A DNA stretch of 64,000 nucleotides from Streptomyces alboflavus. GTDB lineage: Bacteria > Actinomycetota > Actinomycetes > Streptomycetales > Streptomycetaceae. This document shows positions 44,009-53,461 of this stretch, piece after piece. The position numbers and the translations under genes were made by a program. Numbering within the stretch: the first letter of the stretch is position 1; the number at the start of each line of letters is the position of its first letter. The stretch is from assembly GCF_000716675.1 (NCBI RefSeq), contig NZ_JNXT01000020.1, positions 1-64,000 on the forward strand, read 5' to 3'. The notes beneath the pieces are model-generated. The model made no database searches, was not told the DNA's origin, and saw only the letters and a program-made list of their open reading frames with translations.

Positions 44009-44593
44009 ATGGCTACGACCGAGACTCTGACCGCCGAGCGCATCCTCGCCGCGACCGAGGAGGTGCTGCGCCGGCACGGCGCCGCCAAGGCGACCGTGGT
44101 GGACGTGGCCCGCGTGCTCGGCGTCAGCCACGCCAGCGTGTACCGCCACTTCCGTACGAAGGCCGCGCTGCGCGAGGCCGTCACCAAGCGGTGGCTGGAC
44201 CGGACGTCCGACGCCCTGTCCGGCGTGGTCGACGCGGACGGGCCCGCCGAGGACCGCCTGCGGCGCTGGCTCGCCGGTCTCTTCGAGGCCAAGCAGCACA
44301 AGGCGGGCGACGACCCCGAGCTGTTCGGGACGTACACGGTCCTGGTCGGCGAGGCCAGCGAGGTCGTCGACGAGCACATCGCGGACCTCACAGGCCAGCT
44401 CGCCGCGATCGTCCGACAGGGCGTCGAGGGCGGCGCGTTCGCCCCCTGCGACCCGGACGTCACGGCCCGCGCCCTGTTCGAGGCCACCGCCCGGTACCAC
44501 GACCCGGCGTACGCACCCGAGTGGTCCCGCCCGGACGCCGAGGAGGCCTTCACGGCGCTGCTCGACCTGCTCGTCCGGGGCCTGCGCCCCTGA
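44009..44593 (+). CDS. TetR-family transcriptional regulator
   Basis: A 194-aa repressor. HTH: RILAATEEVLRRHGAAKATVVDVARVLGVSHASVYRHFRTKAALREAV (residues about 10-57, quoted in fragments: VVDVARVLGVSHASVYRHF). The C-terminal ligand domain is all helical (LFGTYTVLVGEASEVVDEH). I chose the ATG at 44009 (MATTETLT) because the -10-like sequence sits just upstream. It probably controls itself, the aldo/keto reductase and perhaps the MFS pump through shared TCTGTCA-type sites. Confidence 0.92.
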   Translation: MATTETLTAERILAATEEVLRRHGAAKATVVDVARVLGVSHASVYRHFRTKAALREAVTKRWLDRTSDALSGVVDADGPAEDRLRRWLAGLFEAKQHKAGDDPELFGTYTVLVGEASEVVDEHIADLTGQLAAIVRQGVEGGAFAPCDPDVTARALFEATARYHDPAYAPEWSRPDAEEAFTALLDLLVRGLRP

Positions 44594-44689
44594 TTCCCCC
44601 GTTCCGCGATTCCCCCGTTCCGCTGACTCGCCCCCGCCCCTCCTGATTCCCTGAACCCCGGCACACCCGTGGGACATCAGGAGGCTGAA

Positions 44690-46270
44690 GTGGCGTCAGG
44701 GACAAGCGAGTTGGCGGAGTCGGTGCGGATCGAGGCCGATTACATCGTCGTGGGCGCCGGGTCGGCCGGGTGCGTGCTCGCCGCCCGGCTCAGCGAGGAC
44801 GCCGACACCAGCGTGCTGCTGCTCGAAGCGGGCCCCCGCGAGACGAAGGCGGACCTCGCGACGCCCTTCGCGTGGCCGTCGCTGTTCGGCTCGGACGTGG
44901 ACCACGGCTACGCCTCGGTGCCGCAGCCCGGCCTCGGCGGCATCGCCCCGCCCTGCCCGCGTGGGCGCACCCTCGGCGGTTCCAGCGCGATCAACGCGAT
45001 GGTGTTCCTGCGCGGGCATCGCGCGGACTACGACGCGTGGGCGGCGGCGGGCTGCACGGGCTGGGGGTTCGACGAGCTGCTGCCGTACTTCCGGCGGATG
45101 GAGTCGGTGCCCGCGCCCCGCCCGGGTGAGGGCTCGGGCTCGGCCGCCGGATCTCGTGGGCGCTCCGGGCCCCTGCGCCCCGCTCCCGTCCCCGACGCCG
45201 ACGTCAACCCGCTCTCCCGCGCCTTCGTCGCGGCCGCTGCCGCCGCGGGCCACCCCGTGACGGACGACTTCAACGGCGACTGCCAGGAAGGCGCGGGGCT
45301 GCACGACTTGACGGTCGCCGACGGGGTCCGGCAGAGCGCGGCGGACGCGTATCTGCACCCGGTCGCCGCGGACCGCCCGAATCTGACGGTGGCCACGGAC
45401 TCCCGCGCGCACCGGCTGCTCTTCGACGGCGACCGGTGCACGGGCGTGGAGTTCACGCGCGACGGCAGGTCGGTGCGGGCGTACGCGCGCGCCGAAGTGA
45501 TCGTCAGTGCGGGCGCCGTCGACTCGCCCCGGCTGCTCCTGCTGTCCGGCGTCGGCCCCGCCGACGAGTTGCGCGGGGCCGGGGTCGAGGTGCGCCACGA
45601 TCTGCCGGGGGTCGGCCGTGGGCTCCAGGATCATCCGCTGTGCGGGCTGGTGTACGCGGCCGAGAAGCCGATACCGGCGGGCCGTGCGAACCTCTCGGAG
45701 GCGTCCCTGTCCTGGCGCAGCGATGCCGCCCTGGCGGGCCCGGACATGCAGGTGATGTTCATCCATGTGCCGTACCACCCGCCGACGATGACGGCGCCGG
45801 AGAACGGCTTCACACTCGGTGTGGCGACCGTCCCGCGTGCCCGGGGCTCGGTACGTCTGGCCGACGCGGGCCCGGACACGCCCCCGTTGATCGATCCCGG
45901 TTATCTGGCGGACGAGGACGACGTGCGGCGGATGCTGCACGGCCTTGAGGTGGCGCGGGAGATAGCGGCGGCGGGCCCGTTCGCGGAGTGGGGGGCGCGG
46001 GAGGTGCTGCCGGGACCGGGGGCCACGGACGCGGCGGGGCTGCGGGCGTTCCTCGCGGCAGCGACGGGGCCGTACTTCCATCTGGCGGGGAGTTGCGCGA
46101 TGGGGGCGGGCCCGGAGGCGGTGGTGACGCCGGACCTCAGGGTGCGGGGCGTGGCTGGGCTCAGGGTCGCGGACGCGTCGGTGATGCCGTCGATGGTGTC
46201 GGTGAACACGAATGCCGCTGCGCTGGTCATCGGGGAGAGGGCGGCCGACCTGGTGCGTGGCGCGGAGTAG
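44690..46270 (+). CDS. GMC-family FAD oxidoreductase (choline/alcohol dehydrogenase-like)
   Basis: A 526-aa flavoprotein. The N-terminal FAD fold is YIVVGAGSAGCVLAARLSED; GMC signature 1 is RGRTLGGSSAINAMVFLRGH, and signature 2 is SAGAVDSPRLLLLSGVGP. The C-terminal active site is FHLAGSCAMG with the catalytic His, followed by RVADASVMPSMVSVNTNAAALVIGERAADL (quoted in part). The GTG at 44690 has a perfect AGGAGG 5 bp upstream and is preferred over the GTG at 44669. Members oxidise alcohols such as choline or polyethylene glycol; the substrate here is unknown. There is no betaine-aldehyde dehydrogenase nearby. Confidence 0.92.
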   Translation: MASGTSELAESVRIEADYIVVGAGSAGCVLAARLSEDADTSVLLLEAGPRETKADLATPFAWPSLFGSDVDHGYASVPQPGLGGIAPPCPRGRTLGGSSAINAMVFLRGHRADYDAWAAAGCTGWGFDELLPYFRRMESVPAPRPGEGSGSAAGSRGRSGPLRPAPVPDADVNPLSRAFVAAAAAAGHPVTDDFNGDCQEGAGLHDLTVADGVRQSAADAYLHPVAADRPNLTVATDSRAHRLLFDGDRCTGVEFTRDGRSVRAYARAEVIVSAGAVDSPRLLLLSGVGPADELRGAGVEVRHDLPGVGRGLQDHPLCGLVYAAEKPIPAGRANLSEASLSWRSDAALAGPDMQVMFIHVPYHPPTMTAPENGFTLGVATVPRARGSVRLADAGPDTPPLIDPGYLADEDDVRRMLHGLEVAREIAAAGPFAEWGAREVLPGPGATDAAGLRAFLAAATGPYFHLAGSCAMGAGPEAVVTPDLRVRGVAGLRVADASVMPSMVSVNTNAAALVIGERAADLVRGAE

Positions 46271-46296
46271 TGCGTTTTCGGGTGCGGGTGCGTCGT

Positions 46297-46363
46297 GGCT
46301 GGTCGCGCAGTTCCCCGCGCCCCTTTGGGGCGCTCCCCATGTCCCCCGCGCCCCGTCGGGGCG
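46297..46363. repeat. Streptomyces intergenic repeat (inverted copy) with terminator hairpins
   Basis: 46297-46323 is the exact reverse complement of 18250-18276. It runs into the hairpin GCGCCCC-TTT-GGGGCGC (46317-46333) and a second one, CGCCCC-GTC-GGGGCG followed by TTT (46349-46366). It lies in the gap between the convergent GMC and small-protein genes. Confidence 0.85.
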
Positions 46364-46367
46364 TTTC

Positions 46368-46580
46368 CTAGGTCGCCGTCCCCGACGGGTCCACCGTCGC
46401 CTGGTGTTCCTGGGCCAGGTGTTCCTCCGCCTTGAGCCACGGCAGGAACTGCGCCTTGCGGGTCCAGCCGCAGGTGTCGCAGGTCAACTGCCGTTGTACG
46501 CCCGCCTTTTGCACGTGGACGACGTGTTCGCGCCCGTGCTGGTCCCATCTGCTGACCTTGCTCGTGGTCGTCGAAGGCAT
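46368..46580 (-). CDS. Small conserved protein with a CXXC motif
   Basis: A 70-aa protein, MPSTTTSKVSRWDQHGREH onward, with a single CDTCGW zinc-knuckle-like motif, then KAQFLPWLKAEEHLAQEHQ. The sequence pattern (HVVHVQ, TCDTCGWTR, AEEHLAQEHQ) looks like a genuine small zinc-ribbon half. Its position next to glyS suggests a conserved Streptomyces gene. Function unknown. A strong terminator separates it from glyS. Confidence 0.75.
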   Translation of the reverse strand: MPSTTTSKVSRWDQHGREHVVHVQKAGVQRQLTCDTCGWTRKAQFLPWLKAEEHLAQEHQATVDPSGTAT

Positions 46581-46601
46581 GGCGCCCAGTGTGCAGCAAA
46601 A

Positions 46602-46631
46602 GCCCCCGGTTCCGTGGCCGGAACCGGGGGC
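46602..46631 (-). terminator. Intrinsic terminator of glyS
   Basis: A perfect 12-bp stem, GCCCCCGGTTCC with GGAACCGGGGGC, and a 6-nt loop, followed on the minus strand by TTTT. This is a classical rho-independent terminator 34 bp beyond the glyS stop. Confidence 0.92.
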
Positions 46632-46665
46632 CTTCGTGCCAAGAAAGAGTGAACGTCGCCGGTCG

Positions 46666-48045
46666 TCAGCAGCCGACGAGGCGCGTCGCCAGGTAGCCCT
46701 CGATCTGGTCGAGGGACACCCGCTCCTGCTTCATGGTGTCGCGCTCGCGCACGGTCACCGCGTTGTCCTCAAGGGTGTCGAAGTCGACCGTCACGCAGTA
46801 CGGCGTGCCGATCTCGTCCTGGCGGCGGTAGCGGCGGCCGATGGCACCCGCGTCGTCGAACTCGATGTTCCAGTTCTGCCGGAGCGCCGTCGCGAGGCCC
46901 TTGGCCTTCGGGGACAGCTCCGGGTTGCGGGACAGCGGGAGCACGGCGACCTTCACCGGGGCGATGCGGTGGTCGAAGCGCATGACCGTGCGCTTCTCCA
47001 GCTTGCCCTTGGCGTTGGGGGCCTCGTCCTCGACGTAGGAGTCGAGCATGAAGGCGAGCATCGTGCGGCCGACACCGGCGGCGGGCTCGATGACGTACGG
47101 AGTCCAGCGCTCGCCGGCCTCCTGGTCGAAGTAGGAGAGGTCCTGGCCGGAGGCCTTGGCGTGCGCCGACAGGTCGTAGTCGGTGCGGTTGGCGACGCCC
47201 TCCAGCTCACCCCACTCGGAACCGCCGAACTGGAAGCGGTACTCGATGTCGGCGGTGCGCTTGGAGTAGTGGGAGAGCTTCTCCTTCGGGTGCTCGTACC
47301 ACCGCATGTTCTCCTCGCGCAGGCCCAGGCCGGTGTACCAGTTCCAGCGCTGCTCCATCCAGTACTCCTGCCACTTCTCGTCCTCGCCCGGCTTGACGAA
47401 GAACTCCATCTCCATCTGCTCGAACTCGCGGGTGCGGAAGATGAAGTTGCCGGGCGTGATCTCGTTGCGGAAGGACTTGCCCATCTGGGCGATGCCGAAC
47501 GGGGGCTTGCGCCGGGAGGTGGTCTGCACCTGGGCGAAGTTGGTGAAGATGCCCTGGGCGGTCTCGGGGCGCAGGTAGGCGACGGAGCCGCTGTCCTGGG
47601 TGGGGCCGAGGTGGGTGGAGAGCAGGCCGGAGAACTGCTTGGGCTCGGTGAACTGGCCCTTGGTGCCGCAGTTGGGGCAGTTGATGTCGGCGAGGGACTC
47701 CGGGGCGCGGCCCTTCTTCTCCTCGAAGGCCTCCTCCAGGTGGTCCGCGCGGAAGCGCTTGTGGCAGGAGGTGCACTCGGTCAGCGGGTCGGTGAAGGTC
47801 GCGACGTGGCCGGAGGCCTGCCAGACGTCGGTGGCCAGGATCACGGACGAGTCGATGCCGACGACGTCTTCCCGCGAGGTGACCATGTAGCGCCACCACT
47901 GGCGCTTGAGGTTCTCCTTCAGCTCGACGCCCAGGGGTCCGTAGTCCCAGGCGGCGCGCTGGCCGCCGTAGATCTCACTGCACGGAAAGACGAAGCCTCG
48001 GCGCTTGCTCAGGCTGACGATGGTGTCGATCTTGTCGGCGGCCAC
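46666..48045 (-). CDS. glyS: Glycyl-tRNA synthetase (single-chain, class II)
   Basis: A 459-aa dimeric GlyRS of the eukaryote/archaea-like type used by actinobacteria. [23 protein letters not shown] and [19 protein letters not shown] (motif 1 region), a zinc-binding insertion (CTSCHKRF to NCPNCGTKG), motif 2 ([26 protein letters not shown], in part) and motif 3 ([15 protein letters not shown]) are present, with the anticodon-binding domain [13 protein letters not shown] at the end. The GTG start at 48045 gives the usual length of about 460; the reading from 48102 adds an Arg-rich extension. Essential housekeeping gene, divergent from znuA. Confidence 0.96.
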   Translation of the reverse strand: MAADKIDTIVSLSKRRGFVFPCSEIYGGQRAAWDYGPLGVELKENLKRQWWRYMVTSREDVVGIDSSVILATDVWQASGHVATFTDPLTECTSCHKRFRADHLEEAFEEKKGRAPESLADINCPNCGTKGQFTEPKQFSGLLSTHLGPTQDSGSVAYLRPETAQGIFTNFAQVQTTSRRKPPFGIAQMGKSFRNEITPGNFIFRTREFEQMEMEFFVKPGEDEKWQEYWMEQRWNWYTGLGLREENMRWYEHPKEKLSHYSKRTADIEYRFQFGGSEWGELEGVANRTDYDLSAHAKASGQDLSYFDQEAGERWTPYVIEPAAGVGRTMLAFMLDSYVEDEAPNAKGKLEKRTVMRFDHRIAPVKVAVLPLSRNPELSPKAKGLATALRQNWNIEFDDAGAIGRRYRRQDEIGTPYCVTVDFDTLEDNAVTVRERDTMKQERVSLDQIEGYLATRLVGC

Positions 48046-48264
48046 GGTGCTCTCTTCATTACGACGACGGCGAAGCCACGCTTCGGGGCTGACGAAGCGC
48101 ATGCCTCAGGAGCGAATGCTTCAGATTACCGGCGGCCGTACCCCTCGGATCAAATCGGTTGTGCTCACGATGGGTTCCGGCCGTGCGGGGCGGGGCGTGG
48201 CGGCGGTGGGTGGGTCGTACAGCCATCGCTCAGTGCGAGCAGTTGTGTACAGATCGACACTTTG

Positions 48265-48294
48265 TTGACAACGGTTTCCAATTTTGTTGAAAAT
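48265..48294 (+). promoter_or_regulatory. znuA promoter
   Basis: TTGACA (48265-48270), an 18-bp spacer and GAAAAT (48289-48294) place the start point at about 48301-48302, exactly the ATG. This predicts a leaderless znuA mRNA. Confidence 0.6.
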
Positions 48295-48302
48295 GACTGT
48301 CA
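48288..48302. promoter_or_regulatory. Zur box overlapping znuA start
   Basis: TGAAAATGACTGTCA matches the Streptomyces Zur consensus TGAAAATGATTTTCA at 13 of 15 positions. It covers the -10 and the first base of the start codon, so Zur-Zn would occlude RNA polymerase. zur itself is the fourth gene of the cluster. Confidence 0.75.
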
Positions 48303-49342
48303 TGAACGTACGACGCCTCATACCCACCGCCGCCCTCGCGACCGCCACGGTCCTGGGTGTCACCGCCCTGTCCGGCTGCTCCTCCGACGCGGCGGACAAG
48401 AACAACGAGGGCAAGCTGGACGTGGTGGCGTCGTTCTACCCCATGGAGTTCCTGGCCAAGGAGATCGGCGGCGACGACGTCGAGGTCACGACGCTCACCG
48501 AGCCCGGCCAGGAGCCGCACGACCTGGAGATCAGCGCCAAGCAGACGGCGCAGCTGGAGAACGCGGACGCCGCGCTCTTCCTGAAGGGACTGCAGCCCTC
48601 CGTCGACGAGGCCATCGGCCAGTCCGGCATCAAGACCAAGATCGACGCCGCCTCGCTGACCAGCCTGGAGAAGCACGGCAACGAGGTCGGCGGGCACGCC
48701 GAGGAGCACGACGAGCACGGCAAGGGCGACGAGCACGGCTCCGAGGAGGAGCACGGCCACGAGGGCGAAGAGGGCCACGAGGGCCACGAGGGCCACAGCC
48801 ACGAGACCCCCGGCGGCAAGGACCCCCACATCTGGCTGGACCCGGTGCGTTACGCCGAGGTCGCCGAGGGCGTCGGCAAGGCGTTCGCGAAGGCCGACCC
48901 GGACCACAAGGCCACGTACGAGAAGAACACCGCCGCCCTGGTGAAGAAGCTCAAGGGCCTCGACACGGACTTCAAGAACGGCCTGAAGAACACCGCGTCC
49001 AAGGCGAAGGTCTTCATCACCACGCACGCCGCCTTCGGCTACCTCGCCGAGCGCTACGGCCTCACCGAGGAGGCCATCTCCGGCCTGAGCCCGGAGAGCG
49101 AGCCGAGTGCGAAGCGCGTCAAGGAACTCCAGAAGATGGCGAAGGCCGACGGCGTCACGACGGTGTTCTACGAGACGCTGGTCAGCGACAAGACCGCGAA
49201 GACCCTCGCGAAGGACGCGAAGCTCAAGACGGACGTGCTCGACCCGGTCGAGGGCATCACGGAGAAGTCCAGGGGCGACGATTACATCGAGGTGATGCGC
49301 TCCAATCTCGCCGCCCTCCAGAAGTCGCTCGGCGCCAAGTGA
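48302..49342 (+). CDS. znuA: Zinc ABC transporter substrate-binding lipoprotein
   Basis: A 346-aa ZnuA/AdcA-type receptor. Signal peptide with lipobox LSGC (Cys about 23); mature domain VVASFYPMEFLAKEIGGDDV, EPHDLEIS (zinc His), and a His/Glu/Gly-rich loop (EEHGHEGEEGHEGHEGHSHE) at about residues 148-170. Zinc ligands follow in KDPHIWLDP and FITTHAAFGYLAERYGL. Start at ATG 48302, which fits the leaderless promoter. It is the first gene of znuACB-zur and is expected to be derepressed under zinc starvation. Confidence 0.96.
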   Translation: MNVRRLIPTAALATATVLGVTALSGCSSDAADKNNEGKLDVVASFYPMEFLAKEIGGDDVEVTTLTEPGQEPHDLEISAKQTAQLENADAALFLKGLQPSVDEAIGQSGIKTKIDAASLTSLEKHGNEVGGHAEEHDEHGKGDEHGSEEEHGHEGEEGHEGHEGHSHETPGGKDPHIWLDPVRYAEVAEGVGKAFAKADPDHKATYEKNTAALVKKLKGLDTDFKNGLKNTASKAKVFITTHAAFGYLAERYGLTEEAISGLSPESEPSAKRVKELQKMAKADGVTTVFYETLVSDKTAKTLAKDAKLKTDVLDPVEGITEKSRGDDYIEVMRSNLAALQKSLGAK

Positions 49343-49383
49343 CCTCCGCCACAAGCCCGTCACCGTCACGGAAGGCATCCGCC

Positions 49384-50172
49384 ATGGCCGACGCCAAGAG
49401 TGAGTCCGGCATATCGCCCGTCATATCCCTGCGCGCGGTGACGGCGGAGCTGGGCGGCCGCCCGGTGCTGCGCGGCATCGACCTCACCGTGGCGCGCGGC
49501 GAGGTGGTCGCGCTGCTCGGCGCGAACGGCTCCGGCAAGTCCACGGCCGTGCGCACGGTCATCGGGCAGGTCCCGGTCACCGGCGGCGCGGTGGAGATCT
49601 TCGGTACGCCCCGGCGGCGCTTCCGGGACTGGGCGCGGGTCGGCTACGTCCCACAGCGCACCACGGCCGCGGGCGGCGTCCCGGCGACGGTCACCGAGGT
49701 CGTCACGTCCGGTCGTCTTTCGCGGGCCCGCTTCGGTGTGCTGCGCAAGGCCGACCGGGAGGCCGTGGCGCACGCCCTGGAGCAGGTCGGCATGGCGGAC
49801 CGCGCCAAGGACTCCGTGAGCGCTCTGTCGGGCGGCCAGCACCAGCGGGTCCTGATCGCCCGCGCCCTGGTCTCCGAGCCCGAACTGCTGATCATGGACG
49901 AGCCGATGGCGGGCGTCGACCTGGCCAGCCAGGAGGTCCTCGCGGCCACCCTGCGCCACCAGGTCGAGCAGGGCGCCTCGGTGCTGCTGGTGCTGCACGA
50001 GCTGGGCCCCCTGGAGCCGCTGATCGACCGCGCGGTGGTCCTGCGCGACGGCTGCGTGCTGCACGACGGCCCGCCGCCGAAGGCCGTCGGCCAGCACGCG
50101 CTGCCCGGCCACGACCACGTCCACCCGCACGACGCCGACGCGGCCCCGGTCCGCACCGGCCTGCTCACCTGA
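49384..50172 (+). CDS. znuC: Zinc ABC transporter ATPase
   Basis: A 262-aa ABC ATPase: Walker A LLGANGSGKST (about 43-53), Q loop VGYVPQRTT, signature SALSGGQHQRVLIARAL, Walker B LLIMDEPMAGVD, and H-loop VLHELG. The C-terminal tail is His-rich (GQHALPGHDHVHPHDAD), common in ZnuC. It begins 41 bp after znuA and is followed by znuB after 10 bp. Confidence 0.96.
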   Translation: MADAKSESGISPVISLRAVTAELGGRPVLRGIDLTVARGEVVALLGANGSGKSTAVRTVIGQVPVTGGAVEIFGTPRRRFRDWARVGYVPQRTTAAGGVPATVTEVVTSGRLSRARFGVLRKADREAVAHALEQVGMADRAKDSVSALSGGQHQRVLIARALVSEPELLIMDEPMAGVDLASQEVLAATLRHQVEQGASVLLVLHELGPLEPLIDRAVVLRDGCVLHDGPPPKAVGQHALPGHDHVHPHDADAAPVRTGLLT

Positions 50173-50182
50173 GGACCCGGCG

Positions 50183-51076
50183 ATGGAATTCCTGAACTAC
50201 GAATTCATGCAGCGGGCGCTGCTCGCCGCCGCCCTCGTCGGCGTCACGGCGCCCGCGGTCGGCATCTATCTGGTGCAGCGCCGCCAGGCCCTCATGGGAG
50301 ACGGAATCGGCCATGTCGCGATGACGGGTGTCGGCCTCGGCTTCCTGCTCTCCACGTCCCCGGTGTGGATGGCGACGGCGGTCGCGGTGGTCGGAGCTGT
50401 CGCGATGGAGCTGATCCGCTGGTACGGCAAGACGCGCGGCGACATCGCCCTCGCGATGCTGTTCTACGGCGGCATGGCGGGCGGTGTGATGCTGATCAAT
50501 CTGGCGCCGGGCGGCTCGAACGCCAACCTGAGCTCCTACCTCTTCGGCTCCCTCTCGACGGTCTCCGAGGACGACGTGACGGCGATCTGTCTGCTCGCCG
50601 CGTTCGTGGTCCTCGTCACGGTCGGTCTGCGCCGCCAGTTGTTCGCGGTGAGCCAGGACGAGGAGTTCGCTCGTGTGACGGGTCTGCCGGTGCGGGCCCT
50701 GAACCTCCTCACGGCCGTGACGGCGGCGGTCACGGTCACCGTCGCCATGCGGGTCGTGGGCCTGCTGCTCGTGTCGGCGCTCATGGTGGTGCCGGTGGCG
50801 GCGGCGCAGCAGCTGACCCGGAGCTTCGCGGCGACGTTCGCGATCGCGGTGGCCATCGGGATCAGCGTGACGCTGGGTGGCACGGTCACGTCGTACTACC
50901 AGGACGTGCCGCCCGGAGCGACGATCGTGCTCCTGACGATCGGGGTGTTCATCGTGCTCACGCTGCTCGCGACGCCCCTCGCGCGTCGGCGGGCGCGGGC
51001 GTCCGCGGCGCGCGACACGGCGTGCACGGCGGACGTGCCGGGCGCGCGGGGCACGTCGGACGAGGTCACTGTCTGA
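50183..51076 (+). CDS. znuB: Zinc ABC transporter permease
   Basis: A 297-aa ABC-3 family permease with about 8 TM helices. It opens MEFLNYEFMQRALLAAALVG and has VGIYLVQRRQALMGDGIGHVAMTG, the conserved ABC-3 block, and LLVSALMVVPVAAAQQLTRSF. The variable C-terminus is Arg/Ala-rich. It is the third gene of the zinc operon. Confidence 0.95.
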   Translation: MEFLNYEFMQRALLAAALVGVTAPAVGIYLVQRRQALMGDGIGHVAMTGVGLGFLLSTSPVWMATAVAVVGAVAMELIRWYGKTRGDIALAMLFYGGMAGGVMLINLAPGGSNANLSSYLFGSLSTVSEDDVTAICLLAAFVVLVTVGLRRQLFAVSQDEEFARVTGLPVRALNLLTAVTAAVTVTVAMRVVGLLLVSALMVVPVAAAQQLTRSFAATFAIAVAIGISVTLGGTVTSYYQDVPPGATIVLLTIGVFIVLTLLATPLARRRARASAARDTACTADVPGARGTSDEVTV

Positions 51077-51180
51077 GATCACTCTGGTCACCGTCCGGCA
51101 GCCACCTGGCACAATGGCCGGGCGAGAGACGACGCACCACGCGAGTGCGGACGAGTGCTGACGAGTGCTGGGAGGCACCT

Positions 51181-51597
51181 GTGACGACCGCTGCGGGACC
51201 CCCCGTACGAGGCCGGTCGACCCGGCAGCGCGCCGCTGTGGCGGCCGCGCTCGACGAGGTGGACGAGTTCCGCAGTGCGCAGGAGCTCCATGACATGCTC
51301 AAGCACCGCGGTGACTCCGTGGGCCTGACGACGGTCTACCGCACGCTCCAGTCCCTGGCCGACGCCGGCGAGGTCGACGTGCTGCGCACCAACGAGGGCG
51401 AGTCGGTCTACCGCCGCTGCTCGACCGGCGAGCACCACCACCACCTGGTCTGCCGCGTCTGCGGCAAGGCCGTGGAGGTCGAGGGGCCCGCGGTGGAGAA
51501 GTGGGCGGAGACGATCGCCGCGGAGCACGGCTTCGTGAATGTGGCGCACACGGTCGAGGTCTTCGGTACGTGTGAGGACTGCGCGGCGCAGGCCTGA
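51181..51597 (+). CDS. zur: Zinc uptake regulator Zur (Fur family)
   Basis: A 138-aa Fur-family repressor. The winged HTH comprises RGRSTRQRAAVAAALDEV, SAQELHDMLKHRGDSVGLTTVYRTLQ (in part) and LADAGEVDVL. The dimer domain has the Fur metal motif GEHHHHLVCRVCGK, the structural zinc Cys pairs CRVC and CEDC, and EHGFVNVAHTVEVFGTC. Zinc-bound Zur represses znuA and other zinc genes and in Streptomyces also activates zinc export. A gap of 104 bp after znuB may hold its own promoter. Confidence 0.96.
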   Translation: MTTAAGPPVRGRSTRQRAAVAAALDEVDEFRSAQELHDMLKHRGDSVGLTTVYRTLQSLADAGEVDVLRTNEGESVYRRCSTGEHHHHLVCRVCGKAVEVEGPAVEKWAETIAAEHGFVNVAHTVEVFGTCEDCAAQA

Positions 51598-51646
51598 ACA
51601 GGCCGCCCGTGGCGGGCCCGCTTTCCCCACCCGCCCGCCCTTTCAA

Positions 51647-51677
51647 GGGTGTGGGGGTACTTCGTACCCCCACACCC
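51647..51677. terminator. Bidirectional terminator zur / uppS
   Basis: A perfect 14-bp stem, GGGTGTGGGGGTAC with GTACCCCCACACCC, and a TTC loop lie between the two convergent genes. Confidence 0.9.
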
Positions 51678-51682
51678 CCTGA

Positions 51683-52510
51683 TCAGCTGTTCGCGATCTG
51701 CTCCTCGTTCGGGATCGCGCCCCCGAAGCGGCGGTCGCGGGAGGCGTACTCCAGGCAGGCGCGCCACAGGTCGCGGCGGTCGAAGTCGGGCCACAGGACG
51801 TCCTGGAAGACCATCTCGGCGTAGCTGGACTGCCAGATCAGATAGTTGGACGTGCGCTGCTCGCCGCTCGGGCGCAGGAAGAGGTCCACGTCCGGCATGT
51901 CCGGGTAGTACATGTACTTGGCGAAGGTCTTCTCGTTGACCTTGCCCGGGTCGAGCTTGCCCGCCGCCACGTCCCGCGCGATGGCCTGCGCGGCGTCCGC
52001 GATCTCCGCACGCCCCCCGTAGTTGACGCAGAAGTACAGCGTCATCGCGTCGTTCTTGACGGTCTGCTCCTGGGCGACCTGGAGTTCCTGGACGACGGAC
52101 TTCCACATCTTGGGCATACGGCCCACCCAGCGGATCCGGATGCCCAGCTCGTCCATCTCGTCGCGGCGGCGGCGGATGACGTCACGGTTGAAGTTCATGA
52201 GGAAGCGGACCTCTTCGGGCGACCGCTTCCAGTTCTCGGTGGAGAAGGCGTACAGGGAGAGGTTCTTGACGCCCATCTCCAGGCAGCCCTTGAGGACGTC
52301 GAGGACGACGCCCTCGCCGACCTTGTGGCCCTCGGTGCGCGGCAGGCCGCGGTCCTTGGCCCACCGGCCGTTGCCGTCCATGACGACGGCGACGTGCTTG
52401 GGGACAAGCTCGCCGGGGATCTTCGGCGGCCGCGCGCCGGACGGGTGCGGCTCCGGCACCTTGTACTCGCGGCGGCTCCGTCCGAGGATTCCGCGTCGTG
52501 CGACTGCCAT
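51683..52510 (-). CDS. uppS: cis-Prenyltransferase (undecaprenyl/decaprenyl diphosphate synthase)
   Basis: A 275-aa Z-prenyltransferase making the C50/C55 lipid carrier for peptidoglycan. [20 protein letters not shown] (catalytic Asp 45), [41 protein letters not shown] and the C-terminal [20 protein letters not shown] are all conserved. The C-terminus is typical. recO lies just upstream on the same strand (65-bp gap), the standard actinobacterial arrangement. Confidence 0.96.
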   Translation of the reverse strand: MAVARRGILGRSRREYKVPEPHPSGARPPKIPGELVPKHVAVVMDGNGRWAKDRGLPRTEGHKVGEGVVLDVLKGCLEMGVKNLSLYAFSTENWKRSPEEVRFLMNFNRDVIRRRRDEMDELGIRIRWVGRMPKMWKSVVQELQVAQEQTVKNDAMTLYFCVNYGGRAEIADAAQAIARDVAAGKLDPGKVNEKTFAKYMYYPDMPDVDLFLRPSGEQRTSNYLIWQSSYAEMVFQDVLWPDFDRRDLWRACLEYASRDRRFGGAIPNEEQIANS

Positions 52511-52575
52511 GAGGGGCTCTCACTCCTAGCTGAGCTTGGTCGGTTCTTCTCTACGTACACGTTCCGCGTGCCGCG

Positions 52576-53325
52576 TCAGTTCTTCTCCACGTACCGCAGC
52601 GAGCGCAGGCCGCGCTCCATGTGCCAGTGCAGGTAGGCCGACACGAGCCCGCTGCCCTCGCGGGCGTGCCGGGCCTCGCAGGAGTCGGCCGTCGCCCAGT
52701 CCCCGGTGAGCAGCGCGCCGAGGTGCGTCAGCGTCTCCGCCGACGGCACGACGCTGCCCGGCACCCGGCAGTCGGCGCAAATCGAGCCGCCCGCGGCGAC
52801 GGAGAAGAAACGGTTGGGGCCGGGCAGGCCGCACTTCGCGCAGTCGTTGAACGTGGGCGCGTAGCCGTTCACGGCGAGGGAGCGCAGCAGGAACGCGTCG
52901 AGGACGAGGTGCGGCTCGTGCTCGCCGCGGGCGAGGGTGCGCAGGCCGCCCACCAGCAGCAGATACTGCTGCACCGCGGGCTCGCCCTCATGATCGGTGA
53001 ACCGCTCCGCCGTCTCCAGCATGGCCGTCCCGGCGGTGTACCGGGCGTAGTCCGTCACAATCCCACTACCGTACGGAGCGATCGTCTCACTCTGCGTGCA
53101 CAACGGGAGCCCGCGGCCGACCAGTTCGCTGCCCCGCGCGAAGAACTGCACGTCCACGTGCGAGAAGGGCTCCAGGCGCGCCCCGAACTTCGACTTCGTC
53201 CGCCGCACCCCACGGGCCACGGCCCGCACGCGTCCGTGCCCGCGCGTGAGCAGCGTGATGATACGGTCCGCCTCACCCAGCTTCTGGGTGCGCAGCACGA
53301 CACCGTCGTCACGGAACAGGCTCAT
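52576..53325 (-). CDS. recO: DNA repair protein RecO
   Basis: A 249-aa RecO that anneals ssDNA and loads RecA in the RecFOR pathway. The N-terminal OB fold is MSLFRDDGVVLRTQKLGEAD RIITLLTR (in parts) with RAVARGVRRTKSKFG; the helical C-domain contains the zinc knuckle CAKCG to CADC. The start at ATG 53325 gives normal length. It shares an upstream region with a divergent small-protein gene. Confidence 0.95.
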   Translation of the reverse strand: MSLFRDDGVVLRTQKLGEADRIITLLTRGHGRVRAVARGVRRTKSKFGARLEPFSHVDVQFFARGSELVGRGLPLCTQSETIAPYGSGIVTDYARYTAGTAMLETAERFTDHEGEPAVQQYLLLVGGLRTLARGEHEPHLVLDAFLLRSLAVNGYAPTFNDCAKCGLPGPNRFFSVAAGGSICADCRVPGSVVPSAETLTHLGALLTGDWATADSCEARHAREGSGLVSAYLHWHMERGLRSLRYVEKN

Positions 53326-53461
53326 GGGGCCATTCTCGCGTACGGCGGCAGGCCTACGGCCACGGGTTCCGCGTGGGGGCCGCGAGCCGCGATGCCCGCT
53401 CTTGTCCCCCGGCGGCCCGGTAGCGTACGAGAGCCAGCCCCAGCCCGCACCGGAGGCCCCA

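Noticed and set aside
48046..48301. T-box leader for glyS
   Set aside because: No T-box bulge (TGGxACCG) or specifier hairpin is visible in the glyS leader; actinobacterial T-boxes are mostly on ileS.
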